NCBI GenBank assembly: GCA_002345025.1
Contig: DDUX01000047.1
Location: 2,095 to 35,658 of the forward strand
Direction: 5' to 3'
Source of the DNA: Candidatus Accumulibacter iunctus
GTDB taxonomy: Bacteria; Pseudomonadota; Gammaproteobacteria; Burkholderiales; Rhodocyclaceae
Length of the DNA stretch: 33,564 bases
Part shown: in pieces, positions 1-7,693 of the stretch
How positions within the stretch are numbered: position 1 is the first letter of the stretch
How the letters are laid out: the number at the start of each line of letters is the position of its first letter
Program-made: the position numbers and the translations under genes
The notes under the pieces: model-generated
What the model was told of the DNA's origin: nothing
What the model saw: the letters and a program-made list of their open reading frames with translations, nothing else
Database searches by the model: none

Positions 1-380
1 ACCTCGATGCCGGCCGCCGCAACACGCTCGGCGAGCGCTTCGGCAAGCGCCAGCGCGACGTCGGCGTAGCTCAGGTTGTTGATGTCGAGCGCCTGCAGGG
101 CGTCGATCTGGACGACGTGGAAACGCTCGCTGCCCCGCAGTTCGGCGGCGAGCGCACGCAGTTCGGTGCTCTTGCCGCAGCCGCGGTGGCCGCCGAAGAC
201 GATGCACGCACCCGCCGGCGGATCGCGCAGCGTATCGTGGACGACGTCGATCCCGAGCTTGCGCAGCAAGCGCTTGCTGCTGTAGTCGCCACGGGCCTCG
301 TTGAGCGCGACGAGCCTCTCGTCGCCGGGGTCGAGCGGCTCGTCGTAGGCGAAGTTGCGGCGGTAGTCCCAGATGCTCAT
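1..380 (-). CDS. P-loop ATPase, N-terminal part (runs off window)
   Basis: The minus-strand frame is open from ATG at 378-380 to the window edge, giving about 126 residues with the C-terminus missing. A Walker A motif, GGHRGCGKST, lies near residue 69, followed by a beta strand (VVQIDA) and a leucine/alanine-rich helix. This layout resembles bacterial ATP-binding proteins of the STAND/AAA type in which a GxRGxGKSTEL loop is followed by an 'LD..NLSYADV' segment. The start is supported by a purine-rich AGAAAGAA just upstream. It is the last visible gene of a minus-strand series with the 163- and 343-residue genes, separated from the first by about 50 bases. The role cannot be stated because the sensor or effector part lies outside the window. 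Confidence 0.8.
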   Translation of the reverse strand, partial: MSIWDYRRNFAYDEPLDPGDERLVALNEARGDYSSKRLLRKLGIDVVHDTLRDPPAGACIVFGGHRGCGKSTELRALAAELRGSERFHVVQIDALQALDINNLSYADVALALAEALAERVAAAGIE

Positions 381-432
381 CGTTCTTTCTCGCGGCAGCC
401 GGCCGGGAGCCGGCGCCGCTGCCCGCACCCGC

Positions 433-924
433 CTAGCGCGTTCCCAGCCGGCCGGCGTTGTCCTCGACCTGGCGCAGGATCGGCCGCATTCCCTGTTCGA
501 CGACTTCGGCGGCGCGGCCCCAGAGCTGATACCAGCACAGTGCGCTGGCCAGAAGTGCCTCGCCGAAGGCCGCCTGGCGGGCGCTGAAGTCTTCGCCGCT
601 GCGGCTGCCGGCGAGGGCGGCGACGCTGCCGGCGAGGGCGATCGCCTTTTCGCCGGCCTCGGCGACGAAGTCCTGCGTCTCGCTCTGCACCGCCGACGCC
701 ATCGCCACCGCCGCTTCGAGCGGCACCGCGACCTTCTCGCGAGTCATGACGCCCATCTCACTCCAGTCGTGCCGCTGCCGCAGCGTCGCGCCGCGCAGCA
801 GTTGCTGGCTGCGCTCGCCGACGACTTCCATCGAGCCGACCAGCAGCCGGCTGCTCTGACGCCCGACGCGGATCCACTGCAGGACCGGCGCCAGCAACTC
901 ATCTCGAACTTCTTCCCGATTCAT
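433..924 (-). CDS. Helical protein, phasin-like, function unknown
   Basis: This encodes 163 residues that are almost entirely amphipathic helix, with many alanines, no signal peptide and no membrane segment. AAGGAG sits nine bases before the ATG. The composition and length (phasins are about 150-190 residues) and the repeated A/V heptads in the middle suggest a phasin-like protein that could coat polyhydroxyalkanoate granules. I see no diagnostic motif, so this is only a structural resemblance. It sits between a coiled-coil protein gene and a P-loop ATPase gene, all read in the same direction. A general helical adaptor is an equal alternative. Confidence 0.7.
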   Translation of the reverse strand: MNREEVRDELLAPVLQWIRVGRQSSRLLVGSMEVVGERSQQLLRGATLRQRHDWSEMGVMTREKVAVPLEAAVAMASAVQSETQDFVAEAGEKAIALAGSVAALAGSRSGEDFSARQAAFGEALLASALCWYQLWGRAAEVVEQGMRPILRQVEDNAGRLGTR

Positions 925-964
925 TGCTGCTTTCTCCTTGGTTGGTGGTGGTGCGGTGTTGCGC

Positions 965-983
965 GCCCGGCTGGCTGCCGGGC
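965..983 (-). terminator. Short GC hairpin between two unknown genes
   Basis: GCCCGGC (965-971) and its exact reverse complement (977-983) form a 7-bp stem with a 5-base loop. It lies 14 bases after the stop of the 343-residue gene and before the 163-residue gene. There is no run of T after it on the minus strand, so it may be a weak attenuator or an RNA-stabilising hairpin rather than a true terminator. Confidence 0.3.
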
Positions 984-996
984 AAGTGCCGATGGC

Positions 997-2028
997 TCAC
1001 AGGTAGCGGGCAGCATCGGCAAGATTCAGCGTCGGCGCCGGCGCCATCTGCTCGCGGCCGATGCGCGCGACGACGACGGCGCGGCGGACCGGCGTCGCGC
1101 CGCTGAGGTCGGCGAGATGGAGGTCGAGGTCGACGACCGGTTCGCCGTTCTCGCGTTCGACGATGATGTTCATCGGGTTCAGCCGCAAGTGTCGGCGTTC
1201 GACACGCAGGTAGCGCTGCGGATTCTCCAGTACCTCGCGCAGGCTGTCCAGTTCCATTTCGAGAACCGACTCGCTGCCGCCAATCGCCGCCAGATGTCGC
1301 TCGTTCTCGAGCAGTTCGGCCTCGAGCCGCGCCTGCTCGCTGCTCGGCGCCGGCGACGAGCTGCCGAACATCGACCCGAGCCCCGGACCCTGCTGCCGCA
1401 GCAGGCGCAGACGGGAACGCAGCAGCGAGCGGTTGGCCTCGAGTTCCTGGCGCTCGACGCGCTCCTCGCCAATCTCGGCGAGCGCCTGCGCCAGCAGGTA
1501 TTCGAAAGCCTGCGTGCCGACGGCCCGGCGCAGGCGCGACTCGTCGCGGCCACAGAGGTGGGCGCGGTGATCGGAGAAGCTGACGCTGGTCTGTGCGACG
1601 TCGCGCTGCACCAGATCGCCCTGCAGCGCCATGCCGAAGACGCGCTGTTCGTTGAAGCTCATGCCGAGAACAACCAAGGCTTCATCGAGCTCGATGAACT
1701 TGTCGAACAGCGTGCGCAGATTGTCCGAGCGCGCCAGTACCGCCGCGATGTCGGTCGGCGCGACGAAGAAGGCACGCAGTTGCGGATCGGCCGACCAGCT
1801 GTCGACCGACAGCGGTCGCGATGCCGGCATCTCCTGGACCATCGCGCGCAGGAACTCGATCGCCTTTTCCGCCGCCGGCGCCAGCCGCTTGTGGCAGCCG
1901 GGAAGGACGGCGAGGCGGGGGTTGGTGAGGGTGATCGCCTTGTCGACGGCGCTGCGGATCAGTTCAGCGGAGACCCCGTCGGCATCGAACTGCGCCGGCC
2001 GGTTCTTGAACCAGTCGAGAATTCCCAT
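997..2028 (-). CDS. Conserved-type coiled-coil protein of unknown function
   Basis: This encodes 343 residues, starting MGILDWFKNRP, with GGAGG ten bases upstream of the ATG. No known catalytic motif was recognised. The N-terminal half (about 20-180) is mixed helix and strand. Residues about 180-275 are charged and leucine-rich with heptad spacing, so a coiled coil is likely, interrupted by a Gly/Ser/Pro-rich linker near residue 220. The last 70 residues look like a beta-rich domain (PMNIIVERENGEPVVDLDLH). No signal peptide or membrane helix is visible, so it is probably cytoplasmic. It is the first gene of a probable minus-strand group with the phasin-like protein and the P-loop ATPase. The function is unknown. 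Confidence 0.8.
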   Translation of the reverse strand: MGILDWFKNRPAQFDADGVSAELIRSAVDKAITLTNPRLAVLPGCHKRLAPAAEKAIEFLRAMVQEMPASRPLSVDSWSADPQLRAFFVAPTDIAAVLARSDNLRTLFDKFIELDEALVVLGMSFNEQRVFGMALQGDLVQRDVAQTSVSFSDHRAHLCGRDESRLRRAVGTQAFEYLLAQALAEIGEERVERQELEANRSLLRSRLRLLRQQGPGLGSMFGSSSPAPSSEQARLEAELLENERHLAAIGGSESVLEMELDSLREVLENPQRYLRVERRHLRLNPMNIIVERENGEPVVDLDLHLADLSGATPVRRAVVVARIGREQMAPAPTLNLADAARYL

Positions 2029-2104
2029 TGTTGGTGCGCCTCCGTCAGCAGGTTGCGGCGAAGCATCTTAACAGCGACCCGGCGCGCGGCCAAGCCTTCG
2101 GCTG

Positions 2105-2240
2105 CGGCGGCGACAGTGCCGGAGCCGCCGCGATCAGGCGAGCGGGTGGCGGCTGGACGATCGTTTCGCGGCGCTTCGGACCAGCGGAGACGATGTCGGT
2201 CGGCGCGCGACGGAGTTCCCCGATCCGCGCACGAGGGTCG
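2105..2240 (-). pseudogene. Decayed copy of the 3' end of purA
   Basis: The stretch 2130-2235 aligns by eye with the end of the intact purA at 4152-4260, with roughly four of five bases identical. The minus-strand translation reads TDIVSAGPKRRETIV where PurA reads IDIVSTGPERRQTIV. A one-base length difference near the end breaks the original reading frame before the stop. Weaker similarity continues about 25-30 bases past the stop on both copies. Upstream of the equivalent of RIEDLCG the similarity ends abruptly, so only about 30 codons were copied. The fragment and the real purA end flank the dehydrogenase gene at 2445-3866. The rest of the 2029-2444 gap holds no convincing gene. Confidence 0.75.
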
Positions 2241-2394
2241 AACGAGAAGCCGCCACCCTGCTCGCGGCTCACCATCGCCCCGGCGTCTTCCGGCGCAAGC
2301 ACACCGCGGCAGGGCAGTCTGGCGAGACGAAGACGTCTTGCGGGGTAGCGAATCAGCTTGTTCGCGCAGTCACCGCGTGCTGCCAGGTGCGTGC

Positions 2395-2420
2395 AGCGCC
2401 CTTGTCGGTCAAAGGGCGCT
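2395..2420 (-). terminator. Hairpin downstream of the flavoprotein gene
   Basis: AGCGCCCTT (2395-2403) pairs with AAGGGCGCT (2412-2420) around an 8-base loop. It lies 25 bases after the stop of the dehydrogenase gene on the minus strand. No T-run follows, so intrinsic termination is uncertain. Confidence 0.4.
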
Positions 2421-2444
2421 CGCATCTTGCGCCACACCGGCGGC

Positions 2445-3866
2445 TCAAGTGTCCGCGCCCGTCGCCGTACGCGCGAGACCGGAAGGCAGGCCGTCCGGAA
2501 ACTTCTCGGCGATCCCCTGCAGCGCCGTTTGCAGCAGTTCCTCGACGACCGGGTGATAGAACGGCAACTGCAACAGACTTTGAGCCGTTTCGCCGCGCTG
2601 AATGGCCCAGGCCAGCAGATGCGCTATGTGTTCACCGCCAGTCGCCACCATGGCGGCGCCAAGCAACTTGCCGTCACGCGCATCGGCATAGACGTGCAGT
2701 AGACTGTCTTCGCCGCCGAGTATCCTGGCCCGTCCGTTGCCGTCCCCTCCGGCTCTGCCGATCACGATGGATTGCGGGTCGAGCTGGTCGAGCCGGGCGC
2801 CGACGCCGGCCACATCCGGATCCGAGAAAGCGATGCCGAGCGCCACCTTGCGCCTGAACCGGGTGATCTCGGAGCGCGCCGCGTTGTAACCGGCAATCGC
2901 ACCTTCGTCGGCGGCCTCGTGCATCAGTGGCCGGTCGCCATTGGCGTCACCGGCGATGAATACCGGCAAATCGCCGATCTGCATCGTCGCCGGATCGAAT
3001 TTCGGCATGCCGCGTCCGTCGACCTCAATGCCCGCCGCCTCGAGGTTCAGGCTGTCGACATTCGGCCGCCGTCCGAGCGCGGCAAGCAACAGATCGACGC
3101 TGACCACACGGTCGCCGGAGCGCATCAGCACCTCGTCACCGCTTGTTGACACCGACACTTCGCGACCCAGCCAGAGGGTGATTTCACGCATGAAACGGGC
3201 CACCGCCCGCTCGCCGATCACCGGGTCGACGATGCCGGCCACCGTATTCGCCACATCGGCGCCGATCACTTCGACGCCAAGGCGTGACATTGCCAGACCC
3301 ATTTCCAGCCCAATCGCCCCAAGGCCGAGCACGCCAACGCGCTTCGGCAGGACCGGCAACTCGAAAAGCTGATCGGTCGTCACCGTTCGCTCAGCCACTG
3401 CCGCCAGCCAACCCGGCAGGACCGGACGCGAACCGGTGGCGATGACCACGACCCCGGCGCGGACGATTTGGACATCGTCCCCCAGCGTGATCTCGAGCAC
3501 GCCCGGTTCGCGAAAACGGGCCGGCCCCTCGAGCAGGAACTCTCCCGCCAGCGCACGTGCCGCCTTCTCTGGCCGGCTGGCAAACCGGTCACGCTGCTGA
3601 CGCAGTGCAGCCCACACTTGGGCAGTATCGAGGCTGAGCGTCTCGACGCCGCCGACGCCCGCAATTTCCTTGCGCGCAGCCCACAGGCCACCGGCGTGCA
3701 GTGCGACCTTCGACGGCATGCAACCGACCCGGGCGCATGTCGTGCCCAGCGGGCCGTGATCGATCAACACGAAGGAGCGGCCCGCCTGGCGAACTTCGCG
3801 CATGGCGTACAAGCCGGCGCTACCGGCACCGATGATGGCAACGTCGGTTCGTATTTCAGGCTTCAT
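2445..3866 (-). CDS. Dihydrolipoamide dehydrogenase-type FAD/NAD oxidoreductase
   Basis: This encodes 473 residues, the normal length for class I pyridine nucleotide-disulfide oxidoreductases. The FAD-binding motif is IIGAGSAGLYA (residues 11-21). The redox-active disulfide is C44-x4-C49 in GTTCARVGCMPSK. The NAD-binding fold has GLGAIGLEMG near residue 185, and the second FAD contact is FIAGDAN near 310. The C-terminal dimerisation domain keeps the His-Glu catalytic pair in HPVVEE. All catalytic features are present, so it is probably active in oxidising dihydrolipoyl groups or a similar dithiol with NAD+. No E1, E2 or other lipoyl-protein gene is nearby, so the partner is unknown. A mercuric reductase or glutathione reductase role is less likely on the motif wording. 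The gene sits alone between purA and a decayed purA tail, suggesting insertion. Confidence 0.9.
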   Translation of the reverse strand: MKPEIRTDVAIIGAGSAGLYAMREVRQAGRSFVLIDHGPLGTTCARVGCMPSKVALHAGGLWAARKEIAGVGGVETLSLDTAQVWAALRQQRDRFASRPEKAARALAGEFLLEGPARFREPGVLEITLGDDVQIVRAGVVVIATGSRPVLPGWLAAVAERTVTTDQLFELPVLPKRVGVLGLGAIGLEMGLAMSRLGVEVIGADVANTVAGIVDPVIGERAVARFMREITLWLGREVSVSTSGDEVLMRSGDRVVSVDLLLAALGRRPNVDSLNLEAAGIEVDGRGMPKFDPATMQIGDLPVFIAGDANGDRPLMHEAADEGAIAGYNAARSEITRFRRKVALGIAFSDPDVAGVGARLDQLDPQSIVIGRAGGDGNGRARILGGEDSLLHVYADARDGKLLGAAMVATGGEHIAHLLAWAIQRGETAQSLLQLPFYHPVVEELLQTALQGIAEKFPDGLPSGLARTATGADT

Positions 3867-4153
3867 GGCAATCCGCTTTCATGAGCGATGGGTGGTGGCA
3901 CCGTACTGCCGGCTTCCCGTCGAGGACACAGCCAGCAGGTCGAACAACGCCCAGTGCGCTCTGCTCGACGATCACTCTTCGATCGTACGGTCGCTTGACA
4001 GCTCCCCTCAGTCCGCCGCTTCCCAGCGCCGCCTATCAGCGTCGAGCAAGCCCTGCTCGAAGGCTGCGGCTTGTTCCACGACGCCCAGGAAACAGCCCCG
4101 GGGTGTGCCGCCAGGCCTCTGCGGCGACTGCAGTCGTGTCGCTGCCGCTGCGC

Positions 4154-5461
4154 TCAGGCCAGCGGGTGGCGGCGAACGATGGTTTGGCGACGCTCGGGAC
4201 CGGTCGAGACGATATCGATCGGCACGCCGCAGAGATCCTCGATCCGCTCGAGATAGGCGCGCGCCGCCACCGGCAGCGCATCCATCGTCGCCATGCCGAC
4301 CGTCGACGCGGTCCAACCGGGCATGCTCTCGAGGATCGGCTGGCAGTTGGCGACTTCGTCGGCGCCCATCGGCAACAGTTCGACCCGCTTGCCGCCGAGC
4401 GCGTAGGCGGTGCAGATGCGCAGTTCATCGAGGCCGTCGAGGACGTCAAGCTTGGTGATGCACAGGCCGGTGACGCCGTTGATCTGGATCGATCGCCGCA
4501 GCGCCGCCAGGTCGAGCCAGCCGCAACGCCGCTTGCGGCCGGTGACGGTGCCGAACTCGCGACCCTTCTGCGACATCTGGTGACCCGGCCGGCCCTCGGT
4601 CTCGATGTCGAGTTCGCTCGGGAAGGGACCGCTGCCGACGCGCGTGCAGTAGGCCTTGGTGATTCCGAGGACGTAGTGCAGCATTCCCGGCCCGATTCCC
4701 GAGCCGGCCGCCGCCTGTCCGGCGACGCAGTTGGACGAGGTGACGAAGGGGTAGGTGCCGTGGTCGATGTCGAGCAGCGCCCCCTGCGCGCCCTCGAAGA
4801 GCAGGTTGCTGCCACCCTGGTTGAGGGCGTGCAGCGCCGCCGACACGTCGGTGACCAGCGGCTTGATCTCTTCGGCGTCGGCCAGCGCCTGCGCCAGGAC
4901 GCTGTCGAAGTCGACCGCCGCCGCGTTGAGATAGCGGGTCAGAACGAAGTTGTGATAGTCGAGGTTTTCCCTGAGCTTGTCCGCCAGGCGGTCGGGGAAG
5001 AAAAGGTCATAGACCCGCAGCGCGCGCCGGGCGACCTTGTCTTCGTAGGCCGGACCGATTCCCTTGCCGGTGGTACCGATGCGCAGGTCGGCGCAGCGGG
5101 CGGCTTCGCGCGCGTTGTCGAGCGCGGCGTGGTAGCTGAGGATGAGCGGGCAGCCGGGGCTGATCCGGAGACGTGCGCGGACGTCGATGCCGCCGGCTTC
5201 GAGGAGCCGGATCTCGCTCAGCAGATGGTGGATGTCGAGGACGACGCCGTTGCCGATGAAGCACTCGACGCCCTGGCGAACGATTCCCGACGGCACCAGG
5301 TTCAGCTTGTACACCTGTTCGCCGACGACCAGCGTGTGCCCGGCATTGTGCCCGCCCTGAAAGCGGACGACTCCGCCGGCGTGATCGGTAAGCCAGTCGA
5401 CGATCTTGCCCTTGCCTTCGTCGCCCCATTGTGTTCCTACCACCACCACATTCCTGGCCAT
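4154..5461 (-). CDS. purA: Adenylosuccinate synthetase PurA
   Basis: The product is a 435-residue cytoplasmic enzyme that joins IMP and aspartate using GTP, the first committed step to AMP. The start is set at the ATG giving MARNVVVVGTQWGDEGKGK. An earlier in-frame start at 5500 lies inside hisZ and would add 13 unconserved residues. The signature GTQWGDEGKGK and the later GHNAGHT are intact, as are GTTGKGIGPAYEDK and the GTYPFVTSSN region. The ATG overlaps the hisZ stop by one base (TGATG), so the two are translationally coupled. It is the last gene of the hflX-hflK-hflC-DUF2065-hisZ-purA chain. The final ~30 codons have a decayed copy at 2105-2240. A 287-base gap without a recognised gene follows. 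Confidence 0.98.
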   Translation of the reverse strand: MARNVVVVGTQWGDEGKGKIVDWLTDHAGGVVRFQGGHNAGHTLVVGEQVYKLNLVPSGIVRQGVECFIGNGVVLDIHHLLSEIRLLEAGGIDVRARLRISPGCPLILSYHAALDNAREAARCADLRIGTTGKGIGPAYEDKVARRALRVYDLFFPDRLADKLRENLDYHNFVLTRYLNAAAVDFDSVLAQALADAEEIKPLVTDVSAALHALNQGGSNLLFEGAQGALLDIDHGTYPFVTSSNCVAGQAAAGSGIGPGMLHYVLGITKAYCTRVGSGPFPSELDIETEGRPGHQMSQKGREFGTVTGRKRRCGWLDLAALRRSIQINGVTGLCITKLDVLDGLDELRICTAYALGGKRVELLPMGADEVANCQPILESMPGWTASTVGMATMDALPVAARAYLERIEDLCGVPIDIVSTGPERRQTIVRRHPLA

Positions 5462-6624
5462 CAGACTGATCCGTCCCTGTTGATATTCTCGAGCAGCCAT
5501 TGCCCGTCATTCTCGACCAGCCGCCGGTCGCACGGCGGCCCCTCGCTGCCGCTCTCGCCCGGCAGCAGTTCGACGACGACGGCGCCCTGCGCGCGCAGCG
5601 CGGCGATCGTCTGCGCCAGGGTGCTGCCGGCCGCTGCGCATGGCGCCAGGATCGCCCCCGGCTGCGGCGCGCTCGCCGTCAACCGCGCGAGCTCGCGCAG
5701 GTCGAGCGAGAAGCCGGTCGCTGGCCGCGCCCGGCCGAAGACACTGCCGACGCCGTCATAGCGGCCGCCGCGGGCGATCGCCGTCGCGTAGCCCGGGCAA
5801 TAGGCGGCGAAGACGACGCCGTTGTGATAGTGGTAGCCGCGCAGGTCAGCGAGGTCATAGGACAGCGGCAGATCGGCGAGCGCGGCCTGCAATTCCTGCA
5901 GCGTCGCCAGCGCCCTGACGATTTCGGGCAAGGCCGGCAGTTCGCTGGCCGCCCGCGCCAGGACCTCGACGCCACCGTAGAGTTCGGGCAGCGCCAGCAG
6001 CGCGCTGCGCCATGGCTCGTCGAGGCGGCGGCAGGTGTCGACAAGGCTTGGCAGGTCCTTGCCCTGCAGCAGCAGCAGCAGGGTCGCCTCGAGTTCGCCG
6101 TCGGCGCCGGCAGCGGCGGCCAGCGCTCGAAAGACGGCGACATGGCCAAGATCGATGCGTGCCGCGCTGACTTCGGCCGCGGCGAAGGTGGCGGCCATCA
6201 GGCGAATCACCTCGCGATCGGCAGCAACCCCGGCATGACCATAGAGCTCGGCGCCGAGCTGGATCGGCTCGCGGCTCGCACCGAGCGCCGCCGGCAGCGT
6301 GTGCAGGACGCTGTCGCAGTAACACAGGCGGGTGACACCCTGGCGGTTGAGCAGGTGCGCATCGATCCGCGCAACCTGCGGCGTCATGTCGGCACGAACG
6401 CCGAGGGTGCGTCCGGAGAGTTGATCGACGAGCTTGAAGGTGCGCAGCCGCAGATCCTGTCCGGAACCGGTGAGCAGCGAGTCGAGGTGCTCGAGCAGCG
6501 GCGGCAGAACGAGTTCGTAGCCATGCACGCGAAACAGGTCGAGCAGCCGGCGGCGCAGGGTCTCGATCCGCGCTGCCTCGGCCGGCAGCGCGTCGGCGAT
6601 GTATTCGGGCAGCAGCCAGTTCAT
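5461..6624 (-). CDS. hisZ: ATP phosphoribosyltransferase regulatory subunit HisZ
   Basis: The product is 387 residues, starting MNWLLPEYIADALP. HisZ is a histidyl-tRNA synthetase-like protein without tRNA charging activity that activates the short form of HisG in the first step of histidine synthesis. The class II synthetase fold is visible: HGYELVLPPLLEHLDSLL (motif 1 area), LGVRADMTPQVARIDAH (motif 2 area), and the C-terminal ARGGRYDGV near residue 285. The start overlaps the DUF2065 stop by four bases (ATGA) and the stop overlaps the purA start by one base. Placement between hflC-DUF2065 and purA is the standard betaproteobacterial context, which separates it from true HisS. Its partner HisG is not in the window. 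Confidence 0.95.
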   Translation of the reverse strand: MNWLLPEYIADALPAEAARIETLRRRLLDLFRVHGYELVLPPLLEHLDSLLTGSGQDLRLRTFKLVDQLSGRTLGVRADMTPQVARIDAHLLNRQGVTRLCYCDSVLHTLPAALGASREPIQLGAELYGHAGVAADREVIRLMAATFAAAEVSAARIDLGHVAVFRALAAAAGADGELEATLLLLLQGKDLPSLVDTCRRLDEPWRSALLALPELYGGVEVLARAASELPALPEIVRALATLQELQAALADLPLSYDLADLRGYHYHNGVVFAAYCPGYATAIARGGRYDGVGSVFGRARPATGFSLDLRELARLTASAPQPGAILAPCAAAGSTLAQTIAALRAQGAVVVELLPGESGSEGPPCDRRLVENDGQWLLENINRDGSV

Positions 6625-6806
6625 CGGAAGAGCATCAGCAGCACCAGGCCAACGATCATCGAAGTCAGGCCGACGAAACGGATCTGCCCGTCGCTGAAGC
6701 GGATCAGGCGGCGGAAGGTCTCGCGCCAGGTGGCCGGGGCAACGAAGGGCAACAGCCCCTCGATCACCAGCATCAGGGCCAGCGCCAGCAGTAGATTGTC
6801 GATCAT
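6621..6806 (-). CDS. DUF2065 small inner-membrane protein
   Basis: This encodes 61 residues with two hydrophobic helices (about residues 3-23 and 43-60) separated by a basic, phenylalanine-rich segment (WRETFRRLIRF). The sequence type, size and position directly after hflC match the DUF2065 (YjeT) family, which has no proven function. The ATG overlaps the hflC stop by four bases (ATGA) and its stop overlaps hisZ in the same way. Co-translation with the HflKC complex suggests a membrane role connected to it, but that is inferred only from position. Confidence 0.92.
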   Translation of the reverse strand: MIDNLLLALALMLVIEGLLPFVAPATWRETFRRLIRFSDGQIRFVGLTSMIVGLVLLMLFR

Positions 6807-7693
6807 TTACCCGCTTTGTCGCCGCCGCGTCCCGTGCTCTTCATGTACTTGAAGAAGTCCGAATTGGGTTCGACGACGATGACGTCGCTCTTGCCCCGGA
6901 AGCTGTTGCGGTACGCTTCGAGGCTACGGTAAAAGGCGTAGAACTCGGGATTGCTCTCGAAGGCCTGGGCGTAGGTGGCGGTGGCCTTGGCGTCGCCTTC
7001 ACCCTTCATCTTCTGCGCGTCGCGGTACGCCTCGGCGACGATCACCTCGCGCTGCTTGTCGGCATCGGCGCGAATCTTCTCCGCCTCGGCGAAGCCCTGC
7101 GAACGGAGTTCGTTGGCCACCCGCTTGCGCTCGGCGTCCATCCGGCGGTAGACCGAGTCGCTGACGTCGCTCGGCAGTTCGACGCGCTTGACGCGCACGT
7201 CGACGATCTGCACACCGATCTTGCGCGCATCGAGGTCGGCCTTCTCACGCATCTGCTCCATGACCTTGTTGCGCTCGCCGGAAACGACGTCATGCACCGT
7301 CCGCTTGCCGAACTCCTCCCGCAGACCGGCATTGACGGTCTGTGACAGACGCGTCTTGGCACGCCCTTCGTCGCCGGCGACCGAGATGTAGTAGAGCTTG
7401 GGATCGACGATGCGCCACTTGGTGAACGAGTCGACGAGGACGTTCTTCTTCTCCGAGGTGATGAAACGTTCCGGCTCGGGATTGTCCAGCGTCAGGATGC
7501 GGCGGTCGAAATAGCGCACGTTCTGGATCAGCGGCAACTTGAAGTACAGTCCGGGCTCCTCGATCACCTCGCGGATTTCGCCGAGCTGGAAGACGATCGC
7601 GCTCTGGCGCTGGTCGACGGTGAAGATGGTCGCGCCGAGCAGGACGAGAAGGCCGACGAAGGCGGCGACGACGACGTTCATTCCGGTTCTCAT
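6803..7693 (-). CDS. hflC: FtsH protease modulator HflC
   Basis: The product is 296 residues. An N-terminal membrane anchor (about residues 7-27, VVVAAFVGLLVLLGATIFTV) is followed by an SPFH/Band-7 domain facing the periplasm (IVFQLGEIREVIEEPGLYFK) and a long charged helical region. The C-terminal part includes the family-typical YRSLEAYRNSF. HflC assembles with HflK into a cage around the FtsH protease and adjusts its activity on membrane proteins. The start shares one base with the hflK stop (TGATG) and the stop overlaps DUF2065 by four bases, so expression is tightly linked to both. Confidence 0.97.
   Translation of the reverse strand: MRTGMNVVVAAFVGLLVLLGATIFTVDQRQSAIVFQLGEIREVIEEPGLYFKLPLIQNVRYFDRRILTLDNPEPERFITSEKKNVLVDSFTKWRIVDPKLYYISVAGDEGRAKTRLSQTVNAGLREEFGKRTVHDVVSGERNKVMEQMREKADLDARKIGVQIVDVRVKRVELPSDVSDSVYRRMDAERKRVANELRSQGFAEAEKIRADADKQREVIVAEAYRDAQKMKGEGDAKATATYAQAFESNPEFYAFYRSLEAYRNSFRGKSDVIVVEPNSDFFKYMKSTGRGGDKAGK

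Noticed and set aside
433..924. Firm assignment as a phasin
   Set aside because: Length and helicity fit but no family motif could be identified by eye, so only a resemblance is reported.
2045..2437. 130-residue minus-strand open frame
   Set aside because: Only its middle matches the PurA tail; the rest is Arg/Pro-rich without similarity, so I call it a purA remnant and not a gene.
373..2556. 727-residue plus-strand open frame opposite the minus-strand genes
   Set aside because: It lies antisense to two convincing genes and the flavoprotein end, has no conserved motif and reflects the high GC content, which removes stops in the third frame.
4008..4316. 102-residue minus-strand open frame after purA
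   Set aside because: Most of it overlaps purA in another frame; the unique last ~30 residues have no ribosome-binding site or known similarity.
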